NCBI GenBank assembly: GCA_947000775.1
Contig: CAMQGK010000514.1
Coordinates: 1,267,001-1,331,000 of the forward strand
Source of the DNA: Pterois miles
Lineage: Eukaryota > Chordata > Actinopteri > Perciformes > Scorpaenidae
Length of the DNA stretch: 64,000 nucleotides
Direction: 5' to 3'
Positions within the stretch are counted from its first letter, which is position 1. Each line of letters opens with the position of its first letter. The notes under the pieces were generated by a model. The model saw only the letters and a program-made list of their open reading frames with translations, was not told the origin of the DNA and made no database searches. Positions 12,382 through 48,591 of the stretch are shown in pieces. A program made the position numbers and the translations under genes.

Positions 12382-12498
12382 TAGTTTAGATTTTAATGTT
12401 AAACCGATTATCCTCTGTATATGTACACAGTTTCTGATGATTGCTACTGACTGATTGTCAGTGAAAATTGAATTTAACTGTTTGTTTGTTCTTGTTTT

Positions 12499-37565
<25,067 letters not shown>

Positions 37566-37689
37566 CGCTGAGAAACCAATAAGAAACCAGCAAAATGGGT
37601 TAACGAGATTTTAAGACATTTAACACTTTGAAACAGCGACGGTCAGAAACAAATGATTCATTCTAAACCTGTAAGCTAGGGATTTTTTT

Positions 37690-37990
37690 TTTTTTGGCGT
37701 ACATGCGCCATGTGAGCCATTCTCATTGGAATGAAGAGGCGCGGTCCTGGGGTCCGGTACATAGTTCTGGTTACACATCGAGACGGGACGAAACCATAAA
37801 CTGTAAAGATGGACGACATGACAGCTCCCCACAATTGAAGCCAAAACATCTTGCTCACCTCCTGGTGGCTGGCTGCAGTATCAGTCATAAGAGTAAGATG
37901 ACACTTTAGATGTGTAGCTTTAGCCCACTGCTAGTGTTAGCCTCCAGGCTTTGGTTAGCCTTCAGCTAACACTCATCATCATGTCGTCTG
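37690..37990 (+). repeat. Dispersed repeat plus unexpanded copy of the 18-bp-array element
   Basis: 37,790-37,890 (gatggacgacatgacagctc, cctggtggctggctgcagta) is a dispersed family also at 6,848. 37,895-37,990 then shows gatgtgtagctttagcccac, two 18-bp units only, then ctaacactcatcatcatg. This is the same flanks as the expanded arrays with almost no array. Confidence 0.75.
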
Positions 37991-38559
37991 TAAACGGGTC
38001 TACTGGTTCCAACCGAGTCTTGTTGTGAAGGACGTTAAATAACGCTCTAAAGGGGAAAGACTGTCATGGCCATTTTCAATGGGGTCCCTTAACCTCTGAC
38101 CTCCAGATATGTGAATATGTGAGGCTTTTGTCCAAAAAAATGTCCTATAACTTTCTGATAAAATGTTTGAAAAATGTATGAAAAAAATCCAACAATTCTC
38201 TGAAAAATCTCTGAAAAAAATCTGAAAAAAGTCTGAAAAATGTTCTGAAAATATCTACACTACAGCTGTAACATTAGTTGTCTTCATTTAAAAAGTTGAC
38301 CTCCTCTTTCTCTGTTTAACACACTAACAGAAACAACGCTGAATAATGATTTACATCATGTAAACAAGTCGACTGTGTCAAACTTTTAAAATATATATTA
38401 GAACTCCTTTTCAATGATACTGCTGTTTTAAAGACAACGAACAAACACAAAATATTTTGTAAAATCCCTGCTGCTGACTGACATAGGAACCGCTCCAGCA
38501 GGTCAAACAGCGGTGCAGATAAAATTAATAACAGAAAATGTTTTAAATTCAGACCTTTC

Positions 38560-38850
38560 TCACTGAACTTCCGCGTTGGACAACTGCAGCGGGTCTCGCG
38601 CTCCGGTGCGTCTCGTGCTGGTTTTCACCTGCTCGGTGACGGAGCTGTCTGACTTCGGTTTCCCGCTAAAAACAAAATTAAAAAAATAAATGCTTCGAGT
38701 ATTCAAATTAAATAAATTTGTTGGTCCCTGCGCAGCGCGAGCTCGGGTGCTGTTGCGCCTCTTCGCTGAATGTTTTGCTTCCGGTTTGACTCATCTGACT
38801 CAGCGCTGCAGAGACTTCCGGTCCGGATGTGGCGTCAAACAACAGGAAGT
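38560..38850 (-). promoter_or_regulatory. Probable man2a1 promoter and 5' UTR exon
   Basis: A donor (TTCA then GTGAGA, 38,558-38,563) ends a likely non-coding first exon at 38,564. The GC-rich region upstream has gcgcagcgcgagctcggg, several cttccgg/acttccggt ETS-like sites (38,770-38,825) and two tgactcatct-type AP-1-like sites. No TATA box is evident. Confidence 0.5.
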
Positions 38851-39177
38851 ACTTAGATCTTACTGCAGTGAAAGTATTAGACCAATACACTTTGGAAATA
38901 CTCCACTAATTACAAGTCCTGCTTTCAAAACCTTACTCAAGTAAAAATACACAAGTATTATCAGTAAATGTGTTTGAAAGGATTGTGTAGTAAAATAAAC
39001 TTAAAGTACAAATATTTATTGTGCAATAAAATGTGCTTGAAGTACTAAAAGTAAAAGTATTCATTGAGTTGTAAAATGTTTTTAAAGTACTAAGAGGATA
39101 AGGATTAATGTGCAGTAACATGTACTTAAAGTAAAAGTACTCACTGAGCCCTCTCACTCGCTCCACCATCATCTACT

Positions 39178-39285
39178 ATGAAACTCTGTGACTGAGCTGA
39201 TTTTACGTTGTGGAAACGTTTGGTTTGGTTTCTCTGTATGTGAGCGCTTTGGTTACGACTCTCTGTCTCATTATTACCAGAATAC
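39178..39285 (+). repeat. 108-bp segment duplicated at 49,819-49,926
   Basis: The segment starts atgaaactctgtgactgagc and ends ctcattattaccagaatac. By eye it is identical base for base to the copy 10.6 kb away in the same orientation. No coding meaning is recognised. Confidence 0.9.
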
Positions 39286-39699
39286 ATCTGAATGTAATTC
39301 AGAGAAAAGGTTAGGATGGTTATCTGTCTTTGAGAAGACGGAGTGATGGAGCGACCTGACTCAACTAGTCTGAGACATTAATGTGACCGAGTCCTGTGGG
39401 CGCTAGTATAATTAGTAGTAGTATAACGTACTAAATTATGTCTCTTTATACGTCCGAGGCCACAGACTCATTAGTGTTTTCAGTCCAAAATGGCGGCAGC
39501 GCTACCTCAGCGCCATCGAGTGGTTTGCTCTGCTTCTGTACTCTTTGGTGTGAATATGGTGAATGTCAACGGTAAACATCAGAATGTGGGCCGCTCTTGA
39601 ATGGTAATGTCTGTTCAGCTCTCATTCTATTCTATGCTGAAAACACACCAACATTACACATGAAAACACATCACACAGGTATCAGCTGTGCAAACACTA

Positions 39700-40215
39700 C
39701 AGCTTCCCCTCGGTATCTATTAGCCCAGCTGTGGGGCAGTGGAGGAAAGGAGGAGGCCAACTAACCCTCACAATGCCAAAACTGGACAGTTTCCAAGCGG
39801 CAGGGAAAAAGGACCTGTATGCAGTGTGTGTTAAAATTCTGAACCTTGGAACGTTGGCCAGTATTAAGGAGTCAAAGTGGGCTGAGTTTTTTGGTCCAGA
39901 CTCTTCCCCGAAGGCAGTTGGCGGACGCTGTACAAGCTGCCCATCGGAAAACGGACAGCAGACCTGAGCTGATCCTGAGCTGGGGGAGGGGTGTTTATTC
40001 TGTGCTGACACTGAGACCCTTGAACATCTCTTTGTTCAGTTCTGGTGAACACTATCTGACCTCCTGAGAAACTGGTTTCAGGGTTTTAAGGAGGTTTTCT
40101 CCCATCACCTGTTCATCTTTGGATCGAAATACTCGACCAAGAAAAAGTCTGTTCTTACATTGTTAAATTTTTTGTTTGTTACTGCTAAGTCGGCCATCTA
40201 GCTGATGCGCATGAA
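39700..40215 (+). pseudogene. Decayed LINE ORF2 3' end (L1/Tx1-like)
   Basis: Successive frames give WAEFFGPDSSP, then RTLYKLPIGKRTADL, then CLFCADTETLEHLFVQF (a CxxC...H zinc-finger-like end), then FGSKYSTKKKSVLTLLNFLF. This order fits the C-terminal region of fish L1/Tx1-type reverse transcriptase proteins. At least two frame changes and stops break it, so it is a dead, 5'-truncated copy between man2a1 and the SRCR gene. Confidence 0.55.
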
Positions 40216-40722
40216 CCGAAGTCAGAGTACTGGCAGCATTGAACTGATAGCGGTTCTGGTGGGACTGCTGAAAGCCAGACTAAGGGTGGAATACACCTAT
40301 TACCATATAATGTAATACGTTGCTGGTTTTGATTGAATGTGACTCTAAAAGTATTCATTGTACAGTAAAATGTATTTAAAGTAGTAAGAGGATGAGCATT
40401 AGTATGGAGTAAAATGTACTTAAAGGAAAAGAGAGAGGTTTCTGCAGGTATTTCTGATGATTTGTGGATTGGACTGAAAGTGTTCAAGGACAGGTGTGCT
40501 CCATTTAAATCCACATCCCTGTACCCTTCAAGTGGCCTCTGTGTGACGGTTTCTGTTCAGTAATACCGACGGCTGAGGGAAAACAAATGAGATACTAATG
40601 AAAGTTGGTCAGATGAGGACTCTGGGCTGTAAACTACTATCAGATAGAGTCCAGTAGAGCTCCACCTCTTCCTGTACGCAGATGTACACTGAGGACGGCA
40701 CATGTGATGATCAGAGCAGACG

Positions 40723-40788
40723 GACGTCTACCTGGACGTCTACCTGGACGTCTACCTGGACGTCTACCTGGACGTCTACCTGGACGTC
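40723..40788 (+). repeat. 12-bp array in the SRCR-gene leader
   Basis: gacgtctacctg repeats five and a half times and ends directly at the predicted ATG (40,789-40,791). It lies in the presumed 5' UTR or core promoter. Confidence 0.9.
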
Positions 40789-42695
40789 ATGGATCACCTG
40801 CTGGTGCTGATGTTGCTGCTGTGGAGCTCAGGTAGGACTCTGCTTTAAAGATGATGTCTTATTATTCACATATTTGTATTGATCTTTAAATCAGAGCACA
40901 AACTGATCACACACACCAACAGTAAGTTTTTTATTCTGGTCTTGTTTTAGTCAGTTATGAATCTATGATTCAATATGTGATGAATGCATTTCTATTCTGT
41001 AATGATCTAAGATGGACCGATACTTTCACGTAAAAGCCACTTAAACAGCAGATTAACAAGGAGACGACATTACTCTCTGCTGATGTTAACACATCTACCG
41101 GAAATAACAAGAACACCCTGACAGCATGAATCAGATAGGGACATCGCAACCTGCCCTGGTTGGCATGGTAACAGAAACCACAGCACCATGAAAGGCAGTC
41201 GGTCAGCAGCTTGTTAGCAAGTTAAAGATCAGTTTCACAGAAAAGCAGGTCAGGCAAGTTAAAGGTTCTTATGAAATTCAGAGCATTAATACAGCTTCAA
41301 ACAGCTATAGTCTATGTAAAGATACAGAGGAGTCATGTTGCTGTCAGAGGGGTTGCCACTGTTTTCACCGTTAACAGTGTTAGCAGCATTAGCAGCATTA
41401 GAAGCATTAGCAGCATTAGCAGCATTAGAAGCATTAGCAGCATTAGAAGCATTAGCAGCATTAGCAGCATTAGAAGCATTAGCAGCATAGAAGCATTAGC
41501 AGCATTAGCAGCATTAGAAGCATTAGAAGCATTAGCAGCATTAGCAGCATTAGAAGCATTAGCAGCATTAGCAGCATAGAAGCATTAGAAGCATTAGCAG
41601 CATTAGCAGCATTAGAAGCATTAGCAGCATTAGCAGCATTAGAAGCATTAGAAGCATTAGCAGCATTAGCAGCATTAGAAGCATTAGCAGCATTAGCAGC
41701 ATTAGAAGCATTAGCAGCATTAGAAGCATTAGCAGCATAGAAGCATTAGCAGCATTAGCAGCATTAGCAGCATTAGCAGCATTAGAAGCATTAGCAGCAT
41801 TAGCAGCATTAGAAGCATTAGCAGCATTAGCAGCATTAGAAGCATTAGAAGCATTAGCAGCATTAGCAGCATTAGAAGCATTAGCAGCATTAGCAGCATT
41901 AGAAGCATTAGCAGCATTAGCAGCATTAGCATCATTAGCAGCATTAGCAGCATTAGCAGCGTTAGCAGCATTAGCAGCATTAGCAGCATTAGCAGCATTA
42001 GAAGCATTAGCAGCATTAGAAGCATTAGCAGCATTAGCAGCATTAGCAGCATTAGCAGCGTTAGCAGCGTTAGCAGCGTTAGCTCAGCTGTCTCCATGTT
42101 GAGAGCTGTGCAGAGGAAATAGAAACACTCCCAGTATCACGTTAAGCTCCTTTAACCCTCGTACACTCCTTCAGAAAATCATCACGTTTTATCCGTTGTG
42201 TAAACAATGCTGTTCCTAAAAAATGCTATAAAAATATTCCACTTTAGCATTTTTTTCACTTTAAATGCTTTAAATCTTTTGACTAACTTCAGTCTGATCA
42301 CAACTAAGAAATTTACATTTATTTATTAAATAATTTAAACCTTTAACATTTCGGGAGTGTGAATGTATGTGTGTGTGTGTGTGTGTGTGTGTAGCTAGGT
42401 CTGTGTGTGTGTGTGTGTGTGTGTAGCTAGGTCTGTGTGTGTGTGTATGTGTGTGCGTAGGTGCATGTGTGTGTATGTGTGTGTTTGTGTAGGTGTGCGT
42501 GTGTGTGTGTGTGTGTAGCTAGGTCTTGTGTGTGTGTGTGTATGTGTGTGTGTAGGTGTGTGTGTGTCTGTGTAGGTGTGCGTGTGTGTGTGTGTGTGTG
42601 TGTGTAGCTAGGTCTCTGTGTGTGTGTGTGTGTGTAGGTGTGTGTGTTTGTGTAGGTGTGCGTGTTTGTGTAGGTGTGTGTGTGTGTAGCTAGGT

Positions 42696-42757
<62 letters not shown>

Positions 42758-45700
42758 ATGTCTCTATCTGCCTGTACACAAACACACACCACCACAAACA
42801 CACTAAAACCACCACAAAGACATGTTGTAGACTGGTTGTAGACATGTTGTAGACTGGTTGTAGACTGGTTTTAGAGGTGCTCCACCACACTAACTGGAGC
42901 TACCTGAGGCCACCATACACCCCCTAGTGGTTGAAGGCATATAACACTTAACCCAAATAAAACACCACTAATAAAATACATGGCTTGTACAGTATCAATT
43001 ATTTTAATCAAAGCAGTGGTTGACATAAAAATACAGCCTTTTACTCCCTAACTACCTGAACTGTGTGTATTTACAGAAATAACCACTATGGATCACAATA
43101 ACAAAGTAAAAGCAGAACATTCAATATTTCTGAGGGTTTAAACCGACGCTGGGACGGTTTAAATTATTCTCTGGGACGTTACAGGGCAGTGGTGAAGAAA
43201 GTTATTCTGGAGCCTCGCTGTCAATTATAGTTGTGAGAAAGAAAATCAAACTCTTCAAAGAGTCTGTAATTGTTATTGACTAATATGAATGTTGTGTGCA
43301 CATTAATATTTGATGCTGTTTTGATGTGAGCTTTGTGGAATACCCTCAGCTTCATTTACTAATAAAGCTTATGGTGTCAGAAGGTTTGTAATGCTGAGCC
43401 TTTTTGGTCACGTTACTTACACCACTCTAAACACTGAGGTTTTATTCTCACTGGAACAAGCTGTCTTGTTGATTTTTAATGAATTATACATAAATATTAT
43501 CACAACTACTAGTGCAATTTTCTCTTGTTCCTGCAATCTCCTGTATATCTCATATGTAGGAGAAACATGAAAACGTGACTGGCCCTCTGTACAGCTGCTG
43601 TAAGAGTAGTGTAGGTCATTACAGTGTACATGGGAAGTGAGTGGTGAAGCAAGAGAAAGAGAGCGGCGATGAATGTGTGTGATGCTGTGAGCTAAACGGT
43701 GAGCTAGAGCAGCAGAAGTATTGTTGTAGTCTGAGTAATGTGAAGTTACATCTGTTCAACCAAATCAAACCACAGTGAGCCAAAAGGAGTAAGCAGGACA
43801 GTAGGTGGAGAACTGAGGAGCGGAGGGCTGGACAGGGGTGGAGCAGGGAATCTCAGGAGGATGACCACGGAGAAGGTCGGACCCTACGGGAGGACAACCA
43901 CGGAGAAGGTTGGACCCTACAGGAGGATGACCATGGAGAAGGCGGTACCCCTTAGGAGGACAACCATGGAGGAGGTGGGACCCCTCAGGAGAACGACCCC
44001 TCAGGAGGACGACCATTGAGATGGAGAGACCCAACAGGAGGACGACCACCGAGAAGGCAGGACCTCTCAGGAGGATGACCAAAGAGACAGAAAGACCCCA
44101 CAGGAGGATGATTTCGGAGAAGGAGGGACCCTTCAGGTGGACTACCACAGAGAAGGTGGGGCCCCTCAGGAGGACGACCACGCAGAAGGTGGGACCAATC
44201 AGGAGGACAACCACTGAGAAGGCGGGATCCTCAGGAGGACGACCACGGAGAAGGCAGGACCTCTTAGGAGGACGACCATGGAGAAGGTGGGACCCCTCAG
44301 GAGGATGACCACCGAGAAGGCAAGAACCCTCAGGAGGATGACCACAGAGGAGACGGGACCTCTCAGGAGGACGACCATAGAGAAGGTGGGACCCTCAGGA
44401 GGACGACCACCGAGAAGGCAAGAACCCTCAGGAGGATAACCACAGAGGAGACGGGACCTCTCAAGAGGACGACCACCGAGAAGGCAAGAACCCTCAGGAG
44501 GATAACCACAGAGGAGACGGGACCTCTCAGGAGGACGACCACCGAGAAGGCGGGACCTCTTAGGAGGATGACCATGGAGAAGGCGGGACCCCTCAGGAGG
44601 ACGACCACCAAGAAGGTGGGACCCCTCTGGAAGATAAACATGGAGAAGGTGGGACCCCTCAGGAGGATGACCACAGAGACGGTCAGACCACACAGGAGGA
44701 TGACCACTGAGAAGGTGGGACCCCTCCAGAGGACGACCATGAAGAAGGTGAGATGCCTCAGGAGGACGATCACAGAGAAGGCGGGACCTCTCAGGAAGAT
44801 GACCACGGAGAAGGTGGAACCCAAAAGGAGGACGACTACAAAGCCAATCTGGGACTTAGTAGTGTTGCGAGCCAGCAGGGAAAAGAGATGGCCTACAGGA
44901 TACAGGGAACAGGTGTCGTTGGACCCCTGACATGAAACTGGAGCAGGCATTGGCTGGACCCCCGACAGGAGAAGTGGAGCAGGTATTAGCCAGACCGCCA
45001 ACACAGGAACAGGCTTTAAGTCAGCTGGAACCCTGACACAAGAACTTGAGTGATGTCAGCTGGGCCACTGGGCAGCTTAGTAGATCATCATTTCCAAGAC
45101 CCACACTTTGTTCTAGGTGCTCCAGCGCCTAGCCATCTTGGGGATATCATGACAGGATTCATAATTTAGGTAAAACTTCAACTGATTAAAAGATTTTAAA
45201 AATCTCTTCCTTTAACTGGATATAAACTGACTTGTGTTGTGCGGATCCACCTATTAAACTGGTAAAATGGCTCCAGAGTGAGTTCACTGAGGAGTTTTTG
45301 AGCTGCTAGAAAATTCTTGACAAAACAAGCTGAGAGTGTTGGTTCTGTCCACGGCTGTGATCCAATCATGCTGCTTTATCATTTTATCCTCAGGACTCCA
45401 GGCTGAAGAAGAACTCAACTCAACAGGTAACAGAGAAAGAAAAGACAAATAAAGGATCATTAAAGCAGAATCAGTCCAGCTACAGTTTGATCTTAATCAA
45501 AGTCAGGTCTTTTACTGATGACTCTCTTGTTTCTGTTCAGAGTCTGTCAGGTTGGTGGGAGGAGACAGTCGCTGTGCAGGAACACTGGAGGTGAAACATG
45601 GAGACTGGAGACCAGTGGATGACTTTTACTCTGACTGGACCCTGAAGGCAGCAGCTGCTGTCTGCACAAAGTTGGACTGTGGTTCTGCTGTTTCTGTAGG

Positions 45701-48591
45701 ACGGAGAGAGGAGTCCTCATACAGATCTGTGTGGAGGATCAGGTCTGACTGTGTTCAGTCTGGATCTGATCTGAGGGAGTGTACAACATCATGGTACTCT
45801 TTATCCATCCTGGATCTCACCTGCTCAGGTAAGCCTAACAGTGACTTCAGCAGTGACATCATCCATTGTGTAATTATGTTTATTGTCAATACTACAGTAT
45901 TGACAATAAACAGACTATGAACATAATCATATCAATCAGACTATGAACATAAACATATCATCTTCATTGTATATATTGTACCTATTTGTAATATTTTGCC
46001 TCGTTTATATTATTAATATATTCCTTTCTATTTAAAGGAGGGAGGCGTTGAGTTGAAGGGGGTGTGTACATTGTCTTCATGTGTGTGTATGTGTTAGCCC
46101 ATGTCCTTCATTCCTGCTCAGTCCCAAATAAAGGAATATCTTATCTTATTTTATCTTATCTTATCTTATTTTGTCTTATCTTATTTTAGTTTATCTTATC
46201 TTATCTTACCACAGTTATGTACCCAGGTTGAGAGGACAGGCTGAGTAACGTTAGTGAGTGGTCCTGGTTCAGACTCAGAGGACAGACTAACAATAGTGAG
46301 TGGTCCTGGTTCAGACTCAGAGGACAGACTAACAATAGTGAGTGGTCCTGGTTCAGACTCAGAGGACAGACTAACATTAGTCATTAGTCCTGGTTCAGAC
46401 TCAGAGGACAGACTAACAATAGTGAGTGGTCCTGGTTCAGACTCAGAGGACAGACTAACATTAGTCATTAGTCCTGGTTCAGACTCAGAGGACAGACTAA
46501 CAATAGTGAGTGGTCCTGGTTCAGACTCAGAGGACCATCCTGGGAAGTGGTGCGTCACTAATAACGTTAGAGCCGATCAGTTGTTGTTTAGCTCGTCAGC
46601 TGCTAAATTCTGGATCAATAAATAAACTCCTTGCTGTTCGTTCTCATATTCTAGTTCGCTCTACGACGCTCCACGTTTACTGATGTTGTTCATGTAAAAA
46701 CACCAACTCATTCAGACATTTTCAGCGGTGTAACTGGTAAACTGGACTTGCTTGTCATCATGTAAACAGATGGTGGTGGCAGATTGTGGTGTTTTCACAA
46801 CTTCAGCGGAGGATTGGGAGGTTTATTACAACTTCTACGATCTCTGCTGCCTGATGGCGAGGAGAGAACTCAGCTCAGCTCTCACAGCTGCTCCCAGCTC
46901 TGTCTGTGTTTTCTGCTGCCTGTCTGAAGCGCGCTAATCCTCAGTGTTGACTGGCTATTGCTAATGAGGTGTAACCAATCAGATAGTGCTGTGGGCGGGA
47001 CAATGATCCAGACTACACAGTGGAGACGAAGTGGAGAGCACTGACAGAGAGAGGAGGCTGATCATTTTTAAATCAATTTATCACATAATTAAAAGATTGT
47101 TATACAGTTTGTGGTCCCAACGATGAAAGTCACATTTTTATATCATGACATATCATCACATCTCTGGTTGTTAATGATGAACTCATGATGGAAATGTGTC
47201 GAGTCCAGTTTGAAACACTGAACTGTTATTTCATGACATCTTTATTATTTTGTGTCTGGTGTCTTTTATCTCTCTCTATTTTATCTTCTCTCTCTCTCCA
47301 GACTCTGTCAGGCTGGTGAATGGGACTAGTCTGTGTTCAGGCAGACTGGAGGTGAAGTCTAACCAGTCTAACCAGGCCTGGTCCTCAGTGTGTGATGCTG
47401 ACTTTGACCAGCAGGATGCAGAGGTGGTCTGTAGGGAGCTTGGCTGTGGGGCTCCTTCAGTCCTCCAGGGGGCGCTCTATGGAGATGTGGAGGATTCAAT
47501 GTGGACCAAAGAGTTCCAGTGTGGAGGCCATGAGTCTGCTCTCCTGGACTGTAGAAGCTCAGGCTCAGAGAGAAACACCTGCTCACCTGGTAAAGCTGTT
47601 GGACTCACCTGTTCAGGTAAAAGAGGAGCTGCAGCTCTGATCTGGTTCATTTCTGTTCCAATGAAACTCACTTTATTCTTTTGCTGATGACTCTCTTGTT
47701 TCTGTTCAGAGTCTGTCAGGTTGGTGGGAGGAGACAGTCGCTGTGCAGGAACACTGGAGGTGAAACATCAGGGACACTGGAGACCAGTGGATGGTGATGA
47801 GTGGACCCAGAAGGCAGCAAATGTTTTCTGCAGAAAGTTGGACTGTGGTTCTGCTGTTTCTGTAGGATGGAGAGAGGAGTCCTCATCCAGATCTGTGTGG
47901 TGGATCAGGTCTCACTGTGTTCAGTCTGGATCTGCACTGATGGAGTGTGCAACATCAACATATTCTTCCTCCATCCTGGATCTCACCTGCTCAGGTAAGC
48001 CTAACAGTGACATCATGTCACCTGACACCTGTCTGTCTGTCTCTGTTTGTCAGACTGGTGAAGTCAAATCCTTTTTCAGGGTCTCTGTGTTTGCAGACCT
48101 GCTGCTTCAGCCCAACATCTCTGCGTCCTCCATGGACGGGGTCTCCATGTTGAAGTGATTTTAGGTTTCAGGTCACTACAGTCTGTGTTTAATAGGAGCT
48201 GTGGGACTCCTGATGTCGTGTGATGTGCTGACTGTCATGTGTTTGATCAGATCCAGCTCCTCTGATCATCAGAGCCGTCCTCCTGCCTCTGACTCTGCTG
48301 CTGGTGAACACTGGCCTTTACTTCTACTGTAAGGTACTGACTCACCTCTGCTGTTCAGACCAGCCGCCTGTTTACCATACCATACCACACGAAGCTCAGT
48401 CTGTGTTGGTTGAAGTGAAGAGAGAGGAGCGATGCAGGAAGTCACATCTGTGTGCCGTCATGTGTCTCCAGGCCAGCAGGGGGCAGAAGCCGGGCCGACG
48501 GGAGAACGCCGAGCTGGATTATTACAACCTGGGTGTTCCTGCAGCCGAAGGAGGGCCGACCGAGGAGGAAGGAGCTCAGGGAGCAGAGTAG
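40789..48591 (+). CDS. Type I membrane protein with three SRCR domains
   Basis: The exons are 40789-40831, 45394-45426, 45541-45828, 47302-47616, 47710-47994, 48251-48333 and 48472-48591; phases close to 388 residues. Residues 1 to about 16 are a signal peptide (MDHLLVLMLLLWSS). SRCR1 (about 26-121) and SRCR3 (227-321) are near-duplicates beginning SVRLVGGDSRCAGTLEVKH with six cysteines each; SRCR2 (122-226) has eight (group B pattern, VVCRELGCGAP). One helix (AVLLPLTLLLVNTGLYFYC) spans the membrane. The 39-residue tail has a YxxL-like LDYYNLG and an acidic end. Each SRCR domain sits in one exon, as in CD5/CD6/CD163/DMBT1-type receptors. It is probably an immune or scavenger receptor; ligand and orthologue are unknown. 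It lies opposite in strand to its neighbours. Confidence 0.85.
41380..42083. repeat. 9-bp array, about 78 copies
   Basis: The unit is agcagcatt with agaagcatt variants, in intron 1 of the SRCR gene. Both strands read as open frames (ISS/ALAAL and MLLMLL) only because of the 9-bp period. Confidence 0.97.
42365..42760. repeat. Compound (GT)n array with agctaggtct spacers
   Basis: gt runs are divided by gtagctaggtctgtgtg blocks and taggtgtgcg variants, then a pure (gt)n of about 27 units. It lies in intron 1 of the SRCR gene. Confidence 0.95.
42880..43845. other. SRCR-gene intron 1, unique part
   Basis: No array, exon or transposon was recognised in this stretch. Confidence 0.5.
43848..44835. 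repeat. 33-bp minisatellite, about 30 copies
   Basis: The unit contains aggaggacgaccacggagaa followed by ggtgggacccctc. Divergence is moderate. The 33-bp period gives spurious long frames on both strands (RRTTTEKVGPL; LRGPTFSVVVL). It lies in intron 1 of the SRCR gene; more degenerate, related text runs to about 45,100. Confidence 0.95.
46128..46200 (+). mobile_element. Truncated SINE/LINE tail
   Basis: cccaaataaaggaatatctt is followed by a (tctta)n/(ttttatct)n run. It lies in the SRCR-gene intron between SRCR1 and SRCR2. Confidence 0.7.
46238..46540. repeat. 42-bp minisatellite, about seven copies
   Basis: The unit contains gtcctggttcagactcagag and gacagactaacaatagtgag; two copies have cattagtcat instead. 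It lies in the intron between SRCR1 and SRCR2. The open frames (SGPGSDSEDRLTIV) are artefacts of the period. Confidence 0.95.

Noticed and set aside
42427..44693. His/Thr-rich and LRGPTFSVVVL-type repeat proteins
   Set aside because: They are products of the (GT)n compound array and the 33-bp array in the SRCR-gene intron.
46752..46937. 61-codon frame in the SRCR-gene intron
   Set aside because: It has no SRCR signature or fitting splice sites, and the flanking exon phases already close without it.
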